Part shown: piece by piece, positions 1 to 8,331 of the stretch
How the letters are laid out: every line of letters begins with the position of its first letter
How positions within the stretch are numbered: position 1 is the stretch's first letter
Source of the DNA: JAPPHA01 sp965221575
Lineage (GTDB): Bacteria > Pseudomonadota > Alphaproteobacteria > Rhodobacterales > Rhodobacteraceae
Length of the DNA: 64,000 bases
NCBI GenBank assembly: GCA_965221575.1
Contig: CBDCSM010000014.1
Span: forward strand, 62,001-126,000
Direction: 5' to 3'
Notes under the pieces: model-generated
What the model was told of the DNA's origin: nothing
The model's input: only the letters and a program-made list of their open reading frames with translations
The model's database searches: none
Position numbers and translations under genes: made by a program

Positions 1-8
1 ATGCTCTC

Positions 9-38
9 TTCCCGCAGGCCAGCGAGAGTCTGCGGGAA
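9..38. terminator. possible intrinsic terminator stem
   Basis: A perfect 9-bp inverted repeat (TTCCCGCAG and CTGCGGGAA) with a 12-base loop lies about 80 bases past the stop of the minus-strand aminotransferase operon. There is no clear T-tract on either side, so it could be a weak or Rho-assisted terminator or merely a stem that stabilises the 3' end. Bases 1-117 otherwise hold no convincing gene. Confidence 0.3.
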
Positions 39-117
39 AGGCGCTCTACAGCTGCCGGGCTGGTTCAATTCGCGGCAGAAGATCCCTGAAAGTGCCGCTA
101 TCCGGTGGAGATGCCGC

Positions 118-969
118 TCAAACCGCTGATTTTCGGCTTTCCTCTAGGTAGATTTCACGGAGACGCCGGGCCACCGGTCCCGGCTTTCCGTCACCGATCG
201 TTGCGCCATCAATCGAAACGACCGGCATGACAAACGTCGATGCCGCCGTGATAAAAGCTTCATCCGCCTCCCTGGCCTCATCCGGCGTGAAGGCGCGCTC
301 CTCGATTCGAACCTGCCGCTCCCGGGCATACCTGAGCACCGCCGCCCGTGTAATGCCATGCAGGATATCGTTCGAAAGTTCCCGGGTGATGATCGTGTCG
401 TCTTTCACTATGTACGCATTGTTTGACGTGCCTTCCGTAACGAACCCGTCCTGAACGAGCCAGGCATCGTCGGCTCCCCTGGACTTCGCCTCCATTTTTG
501 ACATGGACGGATAGAGCAGTTGAACGGTCTTGATGTCCCTTCGTCCCCAGCGAAGGTCGTCCACGAATACGACCCGGATGCCCGTCTCTGCCTGTGCGCT
601 TTCTGCCAGCGACTTGACCTGCGTAAAAAGAACGACAGTCGGGGTCGCGTCCTCCGGGTAGGCGAAGTCCCTGTCGGCAACCCCCCGCGTGATCTGGAGA
701 TAGACCAGTCCTTCATCAAGTTCGTTGAGCCGAACCAGCTCCCGATGGACTTCAAGAAGGTTGGCAGAATTCAACGGGTTTTCCATGTCGAGTTCGCCAA
801 GTGATCGGGCCAGCCGTTTCACATGTCCTTCGAAATCGACCAGTTTTCCGTCAAGGACGGCCGTGACCTCGTACACGGCGTCCGACATGAGGAATCCCCT
901 GTCAAAAACGGATACCCGCGCGGCGGTTTCCGGCACGTAGTCACCGTTCACATAAACAATCCTGCTCAT
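118..969 (-). CDS. dat: D-amino acid aminotransferase (class IV PLP)
   Basis: Class IV (branched-chain/D-alanine type) PLP aminotransferase of 283 aa, a normal family length. It swaps an amino group between a D-amino acid such as D-alanine and 2-oxoglutarate, yielding D-glutamate and a keto acid. The N-terminal VNGDYVPE and FDRGF motifs are typical. The probable Schiff-base lysine is Lys158 in SMSKMEAK, aligning with the LAKQEA segment of D-alanine transaminases, followed by the TEGTSNNAYIV phosphate-binding motif. It is the last gene of a minus-strand trio, 42 bases after dgcA. The neighbours, which act on D-glutamate derivatives, favour a D-amino acid substrate over branched-chain L-amino acids, but the sequence alone does not settle this. 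Confidence 0.85.
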   Translation of the reverse strand: MSRIVYVNGDYVPETAARVSVFDRGFLMSDAVYEVTAVLDGKLVDFEGHVKRLARSLGELDMENPLNSANLLEVHRELVRLNELDEGLVYLQITRGVADRDFAYPEDATPTVVLFTQVKSLAESAQAETGIRVVFVDDLRWGRRDIKTVQLLYPSMSKMEAKSRGADDAWLVQDGFVTEGTSNNAYIVKDDTIITRELSNDILHGITRAAVLRYARERQVRIEERAFTPDEAREADEAFITAASTFVMPVVSIDGATIGDGKPGPVARRLREIYLEESRKSAV

Positions 970-1011
970 TTTTCTTTCCGTTTCTGCCTGGATTCGTCCC
1001 TGGTTGTGACC

Positions 1012-1986
1012 CTATCCCCAAAGCCCGCTTCCCGGCGGGAATACAACGGACCCTTCATACCTGAGCGCCGTCTCCCTGTCTGCCGCCAGGAGCAGGGGAC
1101 CGTCGAGGTCGGTCACCGCCGCGCCCTGGGCGACAAGCACTGCTGGCGCCATGGCCAACGATGTGCCAACCATGCAGCCGACCATGATTTCGAACCCCCG
1201 TTCGCGCGCCAGATCCCGGAGTGCCATTGCTTCGGTCAATCCTCCCGTCTTGTCCAGCTTGATGTTGATCATGTCGTAACGTCCGGCAAGCCGGGCCAGC
1301 GACGTCCGGTCGTGGCAACTCTCGTCGGCGCAAACAGGTATCGGCCTCTCCATCTCGTCGAGGACCGCATCCTCGCCGGCTGGAAACGGTTGTTCGACCA
1401 TCTCGATACCGAGATCCAGGAATGCCGGAATCAGATGCTCGTAAGCCGAAACCGTCCATCCCTCGTTCGCATCGACAATGATTCGTGCGGCCGGCGCTCC
1501 AGTGCGGACCGCTTCGAGCCGCTCCAGGTCGCCAGGCCCTCCAAGCTTGACCTTGAGCAATGGCCGGCTCGCGTGCGTCGCGGCCTGCAGAGCCATCTCG
1601 GACGGAACATCCAGCGAAAGCGTGTACGCGGTGACGACCGGTCCAGGCCTCGCCAGTCCCGCCAGTTCCCATACCCGCATTCCGGCCTTCTTCGCTTCCA
1701 GATCCCACAGCGCACAATCGACGGCATTGCGTGCGGCTCCGGGTGGCAGGCATCGTTGAAGTTCGCTCCGATCGACCGGGAGACGCAGGGACTGAATTGC
1801 TCCTATGACTGACTCGATCGACTCATCGTAACGCGGATACGGGACGCATTCTCCAAATCCGGTGTCCCCGTTGGCTTCCACGGACACTGTAACCACGTCC
1901 GCTACCGTCCTTGACCCGCGCGAAATCGAAAACGTTCGGGCCAGCGGGAACTGCTCCGCCCTGGCACGCAGTTTCATGCACTGCAC
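1012..1986 (-). CDS. dgcA: DgcA-like N-acetyl-D-glutamate racemase / dipeptide epimerase
   Basis: Enolase-superfamily enzyme of 324 aa in the muconate-lactonizing subgroup. The expected residues are visible: the KxK pair in LLKVKLGG, metal ligands Asp in IIVDANEGW, Glu in MVEQPF and Asp in VCADES, and the second general base Lys in INIKLDKTGG. By family alone it would be called an L-Ala-D/L-Glu epimerase. Its position 69 bases downstream of a DUF1611/DgcN protein matches the DgcN-DgcA pair reported for marine D-glutamate utilisers, in which DgcA racemises N-acetyl-D-glutamate to N-acetyl-L-glutamate. The start may be Met1 or Met4 (1977). No signal peptide, so cytoplasmic, which argues against a murein-peptide role outside the cell. 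Confidence 0.75.
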   Translation of the reverse strand: MQCMKLRARAEQFPLARTFSISRGSRTVADVVTVSVEANGDTGFGECVPYPRYDESIESVIGAIQSLRLPVDRSELQRCLPPGAARNAVDCALWDLEAKKAGMRVWELAGLARPGPVVTAYTLSLDVPSEMALQAATHASRPLLKVKLGGPGDLERLEAVRTGAPAARIIVDANEGWTVSAYEHLIPAFLDLGIEMVEQPFPAGEDAVLDEMERPIPVCADESCHDRTSLARLAGRYDMINIKLDKTGGLTEAMALRDLARERGFEIMVGCMVGTSLAMAPAVLVAQGAAVTDLDGPLLLAADRETALRYEGSVVFPPGSGLWG

Positions 1987-2055
1987 GACAGGTCAAACGA
2001 CCTGTCCTGTTGTCCCGCGATCTTCATGCGGCGACCCACTCCGATCGAAAGCGGC

Positions 2056-3054
2056 TCAATCCGGAAGCGCGTCGACGAGGCGTCCGGCACCAAATCGAAA
2101 CGGATCAACGGTCGGCAGGCTGGTTTCTGCTTCGATTTGCGCCAAACACGCGCGGGCTTCCGCATCGCTCATGTCCTTGGTGTTAACGGACACGGCCGAA
2201 ACCTGGCAATTCGGATTGACGATCCGCGCCAGCCTGAGCGCAAGGTCCCGGAGCTCCGACAGTGAAGGGGGTACGTACCCGGGAAGTCCGCGCATCTGTT
2301 TCCGTGATGCGTCATGGCAAAGAATCAAGGCGTCCGGTTGACCGCCATGGACGAGCGCCATCGTCACACCCGAATACGACGCATGAAAAAGCGATCCTTG
2401 GCCCTCGATCAGATCCCAGTGGTCATCATCATTGTCCGGCGACAGGTACTCGATCGAACCCGACATGAAGTCGGCGATGACGGCATCCAGGGGCACGCCG
2501 TCGCCGGTGATCAGGATTCCGGTCTGACCCGTCGCCCGAAACGTCGATTTCATGCCACGATCCTGCATCACCCTTTCCATGGCGAGCGCGGTGTACATCT
2601 TGCCGACCGAAACATCGGTTCCGACACCGAGGCAGCGTCGTCCGCGCCGTTTTTGCCCGTTACCGATCGGATACTGGACCGTCGGGACGCGGACATCGTG
2701 AAGGGCACACCCGTTTTCCGCGGCAATCGTGACGAGGTCCGCCTCGTCCCTGAGCAGATTGTGCAGGCCGCTCGCGATGTCCATGCCATTCGCGAGCGCG
2801 TTGGTCAGCACGGACTTCCACGCCTTCGAAATGACGCCGCCACGATTGGCAACGCCGATCACCAGGGTCCGGGCGCCGGCAGCCCGCGCTTCCTCGATCG
2901 ACAGATCAGGCAGGCCGACGTCTGCCTGGCACCCTTCCATGCGATACTGACCGACAGCGGCATCGGGACTCCAGTCGCGGACTCCCTGTGCGACCTTTGC
3001 TGCAAGGGAATCCGGAGCATCTCCAAGAAAGAGCAGGTAGGGTTTCCTGATCAT
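2056..3054 (-). CDS. dgcN: DgcN-like D-glutamate N-acetyltransferase (DUF1611)
   Basis: DUF1611-family protein of 332 aa. A P-loop-like GVGTDVSVGKMYTAL segment lies mid-protein, preceded by VPTVQYPIGNGQKRRG and followed by FRATGQTGILITGDGVPLDAV and a WDLIEGQGSLFHASYSGVTMAL block, all typical of the family. DgcN homologues acetylate D-glutamate with acetyl-CoA to give N-acetyl-D-glutamate, the substrate of DgcA. It is the first gene of the minus-strand operon dgcN-dgcA-dat. Older annotations call such proteins NAD-dependent epimerase or DUF1611; the specific function rests on the adjacent racemase gene rather than on catalytic residues I can point to. Confidence 0.72.
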   Translation of the reverse strand: MIRKPYLLFLGDAPDSLAAKVAQGVRDWSPDAAVGQYRMEGCQADVGLPDLSIEEARAAGARTLVIGVANRGGVISKAWKSVLTNALANGMDIASGLHNLLRDEADLVTIAAENGCALHDVRVPTVQYPIGNGQKRRGRRCLGVGTDVSVGKMYTALAMERVMQDRGMKSTFRATGQTGILITGDGVPLDAVIADFMSGSIEYLSPDNDDDHWDLIEGQGSLFHASYSGVTMALVHGGQPDALILCHDASRKQMRGLPGYVPPSLSELRDLALRLARIVNPNCQVSAVSVNTKDMSDAEARACLAQIEAETSLPTVDPFRFGAGRLVDALPD

Positions 3055-3328
3055 CGGTTTCGTCTCACTCCGTCAGGGCGCTTGTCGCACCCTTGAAATG
3101 GTTCTGCCACCAAAGTTTTCGCCCGGCGCGCGCAGGAATCGACTCCGGTGCGCGCGCCAATTGCGACCTATTCATCGGGAAAGTCAATCGGCAACCGAAA
3201 GGGAACTGTTTCGCCACGTACAGGCGAATTCGGAGTGTTTTCCCTTCCGCCGGAATCACGCTCGGACACGATGAATCCTGGCGTCGAGCCGTGAGGAATC
3301 GGGCCTCAACCCGAACGGGTTCAAGCGA
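3055..3328. other. intergenic region between desaturase and dgcN
   Basis: The 274 bases upstream of dgcN and downstream of the desaturase should hold the dgcN operon promoter. I see no convincing coding frame, no adjacent regulator gene and no strong inverted repeat. Confidence 0.4.
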
Positions 3329-4312
3329 TCAATCGATCGGGATACGAATGTCGCGCCCGCCTGAGCGCGGAACGATCCAGACCTCGTTCATGGGGTATTG
3401 GCTTTCGTCCTTCCTCGCCAGTTTCCTGACGACTTCGAACTGGAATTCGAGGTAGCCCATCTGATGGACCGGTCCGACCTTTCGCTCGAGTTTTTCGTTC
3501 AGCTTCCTGAGACTCCAGAACGGCACGGACGGGAACGTGTGGTGGGCAGTGTGGTATGGCATCTGCCAGCACAACCAGCGAAGCAAGGCATTGGTACGCG
3601 TCGAACGGGTGTTCTCGATCACATCGTTCTCGTGCGTAAGCCCGAGATGTTCGATGGTGTTTTGCAGTTGGTGAACCGGCTTGGTCAGGATCATGGGAAG
3701 GATCCAGTACGTCAGCGCGGCCCAGCTCCCGACGATGACCGATACCACGAGAATGAAAGCGTAACCGGCAAGATGGAGACGCGCCTCGAGGACGACCTTC
3801 GCCTCCTCTTCCTTCCGGACATACGGTTCGTGAACCAAGCCGGCTGCGTGTCTGCACATTCCCCAAATGCGATTTCGCCAGTACGTCACGCCAAAGACCC
3901 ACAGCAGATAACTGCCAAGGGTGTAAGGCTCCCGAACCAGTTCCCCGTCGCGTTCCCAGTCCTGGGTCCATTGGTGATGGGCAAAGTGCATGATCTGGTC
4001 AAAGTCACGCGGAAAGAGCTGAATGAATCCGATGGCGCGGCCAAACAGTTCATTGAGGCCGCGTGTCTTGAACACGGTTGAATGGGACAGTTCGTGCTGG
4101 GCCGCATACAGGAAATTCACCAGGACGCCCAGAAGGAACCCGCTCGCCAACACCCACCAACTCCCGAGCGCGAGCGCGTGAAGCCATGCCGCTCCGGCGA
4201 TCGCCAGGAGATGGCTGGCCATCTGTAGCGCTCCCTTCAGATCGGATCGTGCGTTAAGGGCGCGAAGTTCCGATGGATCAAGTATTCCCCGACGTGAGAA
4301 CGATCCCTGCAT
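3329..4312 (-). CDS. fatty acid desaturase family protein
   Basis: Integral membrane di-iron desaturase/hydroxylase of 327 aa. The three histidine boxes are clear: HELSH at residues 73-77, HFAHH at 109-113 and HTAHH at 254-258, with hydrophobic segments around 35-70, 130-148 and 180-212. Enzymes with this layout introduce double bonds or hydroxyl groups into acyl chains or lipid head groups at the inner membrane, using O2 and an electron donor. It stands alone on the minus strand with no redox partner next to it. Substrate and position of attack cannot be read from the sequence. Confidence 0.85.
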   Translation of the reverse strand: MQGSFSRRGILDPSELRALNARSDLKGALQMASHLLAIAGAAWLHALALGSWWVLASGFLLGVLVNFLYAAQHELSHSTVFKTRGLNELFGRAIGFIQLFPRDFDQIMHFAHHQWTQDWERDGELVREPYTLGSYLLWVFGVTYWRNRIWGMCRHAAGLVHEPYVRKEEEAKVVLEARLHLAGYAFILVVSVIVGSWAALTYWILPMILTKPVHQLQNTIEHLGLTHENDVIENTRSTRTNALLRWLCWQMPYHTAHHTFPSVPFWSLRKLNEKLERKVGPVHQMGYLEFQFEVVRKLARKDESQYPMNEVWIVPRSGGRDIRIPID

Positions 4313-4686
4313 GAATTCCTCGTCCCACTACATCCAAGAACTCGCTTCAATCCCGACGCTGTTCACAGGCGTACCTGGCAGCGTGCAAAACGGGAGCCTG
4401 CCGGACGGCACTCCGGTTGCAACAAACTTTATAGAAATGAGCGGAAAATTCCATACGAATGTGCCACACCGTGTCAGTCCTATTCGCTCGCATGAAATGG
4501 CCGCACTGTTTCAGAGTGCTGTTCCTTATGTGCGAAAGCTGCAGATTTCTGGTCCGCAATCGTGCGTTTTTCGACATGGCGCTACCAGGCCGCTTGACAT
4601 TCGCGGACTTCACGAGGTCGGCATTTGCCCGTCCGCACCAAGCCGATCGACAACAATCGAGCGCCCTTCGATTCCCGGTGTCCCGG
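4313..4686. other. non-coding gap upstream of desaturase
   Basis: About 370 bases between the desaturase start and the Uma2 stop. It is less GC-rich than its surroundings and contains only short frames of unlikely composition. It presumably carries the desaturase promoter, but I can point to no motif. Confidence 0.4.
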
Positions 4687-5292
4687 TCATGATTCCTCTC
4701 CATTTCCCGCACCCGTGGTCACCTCGGGCCAGAGGGCGTCGAGCGGGAAGGTGATGGCGTCGAAGGGGGGAAGCGAGACGGGTACGTCATCGATGAGCGT
4801 CGCCAGAAGCAGCCAGTGCCCCTCGTGCAACTCGAATGCCTCGAGCGTCCGCGCATCGGGATCCACGAACCAGAGATGGCGGACGCCCTCGCGGGCATAG
4901 AGATCCCGCTTCTCGCCCTGGTCCAGCCGCCGCGTGGAGGGCGATAGCACCTCGCAAACCCAGTCCGGCGCAATCGTGCAATACGCCGCGTCCGGATATT
5001 CGGGCATCGTCTCGCGCCGCCAACCGGCGAGGTCAGGCACCACGATGTCGTCGCCCAGGTGCAGTTCCGGCTCGAAAACGATCCACCAGCCGCCCGGACC
5101 TCCGCTGCCCCGGCTGAACGGATTGACAAGGCTGCCTCCGAGGATCGAACTCGCCCAGGCATGACGCATGGCGGGCCTCGGATGGGTGTGAAGAGTTCCA
5201 GAGATCACCTCGGCGACCTTGTGAGGCGGGGCGTCGAGGACGTCCTGGTAGGTGGCCCGGCGCGCCTCCTTGGGTTTGGCCCGTGTTGTCAT
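4687..5292 (-). CDS. Uma2/DUF820 family restriction-endonuclease-like protein
   Basis: Uma2 (DUF820) protein of 201 aa with a PD-(D/E)xK-type fold. The visible core is IVVPDLAGW, then VCEVLSPST and LDQGEKRDLYAREGVRHLWFVDP, giving the Asp, Glu and Lys expected in the nuclease centre. The start at 5292 is chosen because GGGAGG lies about 9 bases upstream; the open frame runs further but is unlike coding sequence. Uma2 proteins are usually multi-copy in a genome and their biological role is poorly known. A second copy, very similar over most of its length, lies at 49745-50320. A 92-aa ORF ends 22 bases upstream on the same strand and may be co-transcribed. Confidence 0.82.
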   Translation of the reverse strand: MTTRAKPKEARRATYQDVLDAPPHKVAEVISGTLHTHPRPAMRHAWASSILGGSLVNPFSRGSGGPGGWWIVFEPELHLGDDIVVPDLAGWRRETMPEYPDAAYCTIAPDWVCEVLSPSTRRLDQGEKRDLYAREGVRHLWFVDPDARTLEAFELHEGHWLLLATLIDDVPVSLPPFDAITFPLDALWPEVTTGAGNGEES

Positions 5293-5314
5293 GGTCCAGG
5301 TTCCTCCCTTGCTT

Positions 5315-5593
5315 CTAGATACCGATCCTCTCGATTTCGTCCAGCGAGATTGTCTCGGCGCGGCGGCCATATAGCCGTATCGTCTCCGTTTTCGCGCGAC
5401 CAGCTTGGTACCAGACAACCTCCACGTGCGTGTCGGGATGTTCCAGGTAGGCGGTGACAAAAAAGCGCGGGGGGTGTTCGCGTCCGGTCTCTACCGCACA
5501 GTGCCGTTTGCAGGCGATGGCCGGAAAAACGGCCATGAACGTGGTCTGGAACCTGTCGTACCGGAGCGATCGGGCGTGTCGGCGGACGAACAA
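5315..5593 (-). CDS. hypothetical small protein upstream of Uma2
   Basis: Short frame of 92 aa that I do not recognise. Its C-terminal half (residues 35-92) has a protein-like pattern, with alternating hydrophobic and charged residues (FFVTAYLEHPDTHVEVVWYQ then ETISLDEIERIGI). A shorter version starting at the internal Met (5536) would be 73 aa. It ends 22 bases before the Uma2 start on the same strand, so the two could form an operon. No membrane segment or known motif. The second Uma2 gene at 49745 lacks this neighbour. Confidence 0.4.
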   Translation of the reverse strand: MFVRRHARSLRYDRFQTTFMAVFPAIACKRHCAVETGREHPPRFFVTAYLEHPDTHVEVVWYQAGRAKTETIRLYGRRAETISLDEIERIGI

Positions 5594-5685
5594 TTGCCAT
5601 GGCCATAAGCGAAAATACCGGCAGCAACCATGCTCGCTGAACGGTAGCCTGACCGGTGCTCAAGCATCGAACTTGAGACCATACA

Positions 5686-6123
5686 TCACCTTATCCCGTT
5701 CGCTCGCTGAAGTTCGCGTATATAGGCAATCACCAATTCCACATCGCTCCTTGTCAGACCTTCTATCGGAGCCATGTCGCCGAAGGACCAGTGGTGACTC
5801 ATGACACCAACCGCCACCGCCCTCTGTATGGCTTCATCGCCGTGATGGGAGGGTTCGTAGAAGATGTGAACGAGTGGCGGTCCGATTCCGTCTTTTCCGG
5901 CGGCATTGATCCCGTGACAGGTCACGCAGTTTTCGCCGAATATCCGTTCCCCTGCCCGCGCCCTGGCAGAAAGGGATTCCGGCACGATGACTTCAGCCAA
6001 GGCGACTGAGTCGACCGCCGGTTTCACGAGATTCGGCTCCGGGTCCGGCCGTAGCAACAACCAGGCCACCACGCCGGCCATGATTATGATTGTAATACCG
6101 GCCGCCTTTCTCACGTACGCCAT
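5686..6123 (-). CDS. membrane-anchored c-type cytochrome
   Basis: Monohaem class I cytochrome c of 145 aa. An N-terminal hydrophobic helix (residues 8-24) anchors it in the inner membrane with the haem domain in the periplasm. The haem-binding CVTCH is at 66-70, and a likely axial Met is in FGDMAPIEG near 117. The GIGPPLVHIFYEPSHHGDEAI stretch and C-terminal AYIRELQ helix fit small electron carriers. It stands alone, so its partner oxidase or dehydrogenase is unknown. Confidence 0.85.
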   Translation of the reverse strand: MAYVRKAAGITIIIMAGVVAWLLLRPDPEPNLVKPAVDSVALAEVIVPESLSARARAGERIFGENCVTCHGINAAGKDGIGPPLVHIFYEPSHHGDEAIQRAVAVGVMSHHWSFGDMAPIEGLTRSDVELVIAYIRELQRANGIR

Positions 6124-6514
6124 GTCTTATGCTCTTTTGCGTGCAGTTCCACGAACCCAAGGATCAAGCATGAATTCCTGCCACTATACAATCGTCAGGA
6201 TCGCTGAATCGACCAGGTTTCCTACGGTCTTATCCCGGGCGACCCGGCTGTTTTGGCATCGGACTGACCACGAAATGCCGTGAAAGATACCGGCATGGCG
6301 ACCGGCATTTCGAAAGACCCGCATCACGCCCGAACTCCTGCTTCATCGCCGTACGGTGAATCCCCCGCTGCGAACGCAGGAAAAGGGCCAGGCGCACACG
6401 GGCAAAAGTGACGGACAGACAGCGGCCATCGGCGTTTCCCTCCGGCAGGTCGCTTGCTATACAGGATGAACCAGAAATCGATCACCGGAAACCAACCTTT
6501 TTGAGGAGTCATCA
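6124..6514. other. intergenic region with inverted repeat before redoxin
   Basis: About 390 bases between the divergent cytochrome and redoxin genes. No convincing small gene. It contains a perfect 10-bp inverted repeat, CGAAATGCCG at 6271-6280 and CGGCATTTCG at 6303-6312, with an extra CGGCAT between them at 6291-6296. Confidence 0.45.
6271..6312. repeat. 10-bp perfect inverted repeat
   Basis: CGAAATGCCG and CGGCATTTCG flank a 22-base spacer that carries another CGGCAT half-motif. It lies between divergent promoters, about 200 bases before the redoxin start. It may be a regulator-binding site or an RNA hairpin. There is no T-run to suggest a terminator. Confidence 0.4.
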
Positions 6515-7075
6515 ATGCCTGCAATGCGCCCGCCTGTTTGTGATTTCGGCTGGGAAGCCCCCGACTTCAGCCTTCCGTCAACCGAAGGCGAGACCGTTTC
6601 GCTTGGTAATGTCGCGGGGAAACACGGAACATTGATCATGTTCATCTGCAATCACTGCCCGTTCGTCGTTGCGGTTCGCGACCGCCTCGCCAAGGAAGCC
6701 CTGGCGCTTGGAGACATCGGCGTCGGGGTTGCTGCCATCTGTTCGAACGATGCCCGCAACTATCCGGATGATTCCTTCCCCAACATGATCAAATTCGCCA
6801 GGGATTCCGGGTTCTCGTTCCCGTACCTGCATGACGAGGACCAGTCGGTCGCACGGGCATACGCTGCCGAGTGCACGCCGGATTTCTTCGGTTTCAATTC
6901 GAAACTCCAACTCCAGTACCGGGGACGTCTCGACAGCGCAGGGCGCAATGCGCCCACGCCGGACATGAGCCGTGACCTGTTCGATGCCATGAAGTTGATC
7001 GCCGACACCGGTGAGGGCCCCCGAGACCAAGTTCCCTCGATGGGCTGTTCCATCAAGTGGAAAGCTGCTGCCTGA
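6515..7075 (+). CDS. thioredoxin-like peroxiredoxin/redoxin family protein
   Basis: AhpC/TSA-Redoxin fold protein of 186 aa. The strand-turn FICNHCPFV (Cys45 and Cys48) is the redox site typical of the redoxin group often annotated as thioredoxin family protein, and YAAECTPDFFGF supplies the conserved cis-Pro region. A likely resolving Cys lies near the end in SMGCSIKWK. It probably reduces peroxides or protein disulphides in the cytoplasm, since there is no signal peptide. It ends 60 bases from the convergent PQQ-dependent dehydrogenase gene. GAGG 9 bases upstream of the ATG supports the start. Confidence 0.82.
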   Translation: MPAMRPPVCDFGWEAPDFSLPSTEGETVSLGNVAGKHGTLIMFICNHCPFVVAVRDRLAKEALALGDIGVGVAAICSNDARNYPDDSFPNMIKFARDSGFSFPYLHDEDQSVARAYAAECTPDFFGFNSKLQLQYRGRLDSAGRNAPTPDMSRDLFDAMKLIADTGEGPRDQVPSMGCSIKWKAAA

Positions 7076-7134
7076 AGGATCCCGCTACCGCCGGTCGGCC
7101 ACGTGCCGGGAACGGTTTTCGAAATCCAGCGCGT

Positions 7135-8331
7135 CTACGGAACAGGTGCGATCCTGAATATCGCGCCGTGGCCTTCCGACAGAAACCATATGGAGCCGTC
7201 GGGCGCTTCACGGACGTCCCTGACGCGGTCGGTCTCGGGAAATTCCAGCCGCTCCTCCTCGGTGAAATGGGAACCAGGTTTCAGCCGCGAGATGTGGTCA
7301 AGCTTGAGTGAGCCGACGAAGAAGTGCCCGCGCCATTCCGGCCAAAGTCGGCCCGAGTAAATCATCAGCCCGCTCGGAGCAATCGAAGGATCCCAATAGA
7401 AGGCAGGCTGCTCTAGCCCTTCCTTCGAATGCCCGACACCGACCCTCGCGCCGGAATAGTGTCGACCGTAGCCGATGATCGGCCAGCCGTAATTGAGGCC
7501 CTTGCCTATCCGGTTGATCTCGTCGCCACCCATGGGGCCGTGTTCCACCGTCCAGATCGTCCCCTGGTCGTCGAGCGCAAGGCTCTGGGGGTTTCGGTGG
7601 CCAAGAGACCAGATTTCGGAACGGGCGTCGGGGACTCCGACAAACGGGTTGTCCCTCGGTATTGACCCGTCGCGTCCCAGACGGACGATCTTGCCGTTGT
7701 GAACGGAAAGGTCCTGGGCGGTGTCACGCTTGCCCCGATCCCCGATCGTCACGAACAGGGAGCCGTCCGGCGCCTCCACGACACGGGACCCGTAATGCCT
7801 TCCACCGGTCGTCGGCCTGCCCATTTCGAAGAGAAGCTCCACATCGGAAAGGCGGGTGTTGTCATCGGAAAGGGTGGCGGAGGCAAGTGCGGTTCCTCCC
7901 CTGCGGCCGTTTCGGTAAGGTTTCGAGAATGTCAGGAAGATTTCTCGGCTTGAGGAAAAGTCCCTTGCTACGGCGAGATCGAGGAGCCCGCCTTGCCCCT
8001 TGTCGAGAACGTCCGGAACACCCGAGACCTCGGTTCGTCGGAGGCCGCCGTCAAAGTGTAGGAGCCTGCCACTCCGCTCGGTGACCAGAAACCCGCCGTC
8101 AGGAAGAAAGGCGAGAGCCCACGGAACATCGAGTTCGCCAACAACCTTCGTGACTGAAACCGTCCCGTCAGCAACCCGGCGCTCCGCTGCCTCCGCCATC
8201 CCGACGCCGAACACGGCCAGGAGGATGGCCATCGATGCAGCCGGCAGCCAGGAGAATCGCATGGTTGCCGGATTTACATTTCGAACTGCGGGCACGAGCC
8301 CACGCCGGTTCTCACGTGTTGTATGTTTCAT
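7135..8331 (-). CDS. PQQ-dependent sugar dehydrogenase (aldose sugar dehydrogenase type)
   Basis: Six-bladed beta-propeller of the soluble glucose dehydrogenase/YliI family. Recognisable blocks are GELDVPWALAFLPDGGFLVTERSGRL, LGHRNPQSLALD, EHGPMGGDEINRIGKGLNYGWP and the late SGLMIYSGRLWPEWRGHFFVGSLK. Such enzymes oxidise aldoses in the periplasm with PQQ and calcium. A signal peptide starts at the internal Met (8262: MRFSWLPAASMAILLAVFG, ending near AEA). I give 8331 because AGGGG sits 9 bases upstream of that ATG, but 8262 gives a more ordinary signal sequence. With 8331 it overlaps the end of cobM by 20 bases, though the functions are unrelated. Confidence 0.8.
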   Translation of the reverse strand: MKHTTRENRRGLVPAVRNVNPATMRFSWLPAASMAILLAVFGVGMAEAAERRVADGTVSVTKVVGELDVPWALAFLPDGGFLVTERSGRLLHFDGGLRRTEVSGVPDVLDKGQGGLLDLAVARDFSSSREIFLTFSKPYRNGRRGGTALASATLSDDNTRLSDVELLFEMGRPTTGGRHYGSRVVEAPDGSLFVTIGDRGKRDTAQDLSVHNGKIVRLGRDGSIPRDNPFVGVPDARSEIWSLGHRNPQSLALDDQGTIWTVEHGPMGGDEINRIGKGLNYGWPIIGYGRHYSGARVGVGHSKEGLEQPAFYWDPSIAPSGLMIYSGRLWPEWRGHFFVGSLKLDHISRLKPGSHFTEEERLEFPETDRVRDVREAPDGSIWFLSEGHGAIFRIAPVP

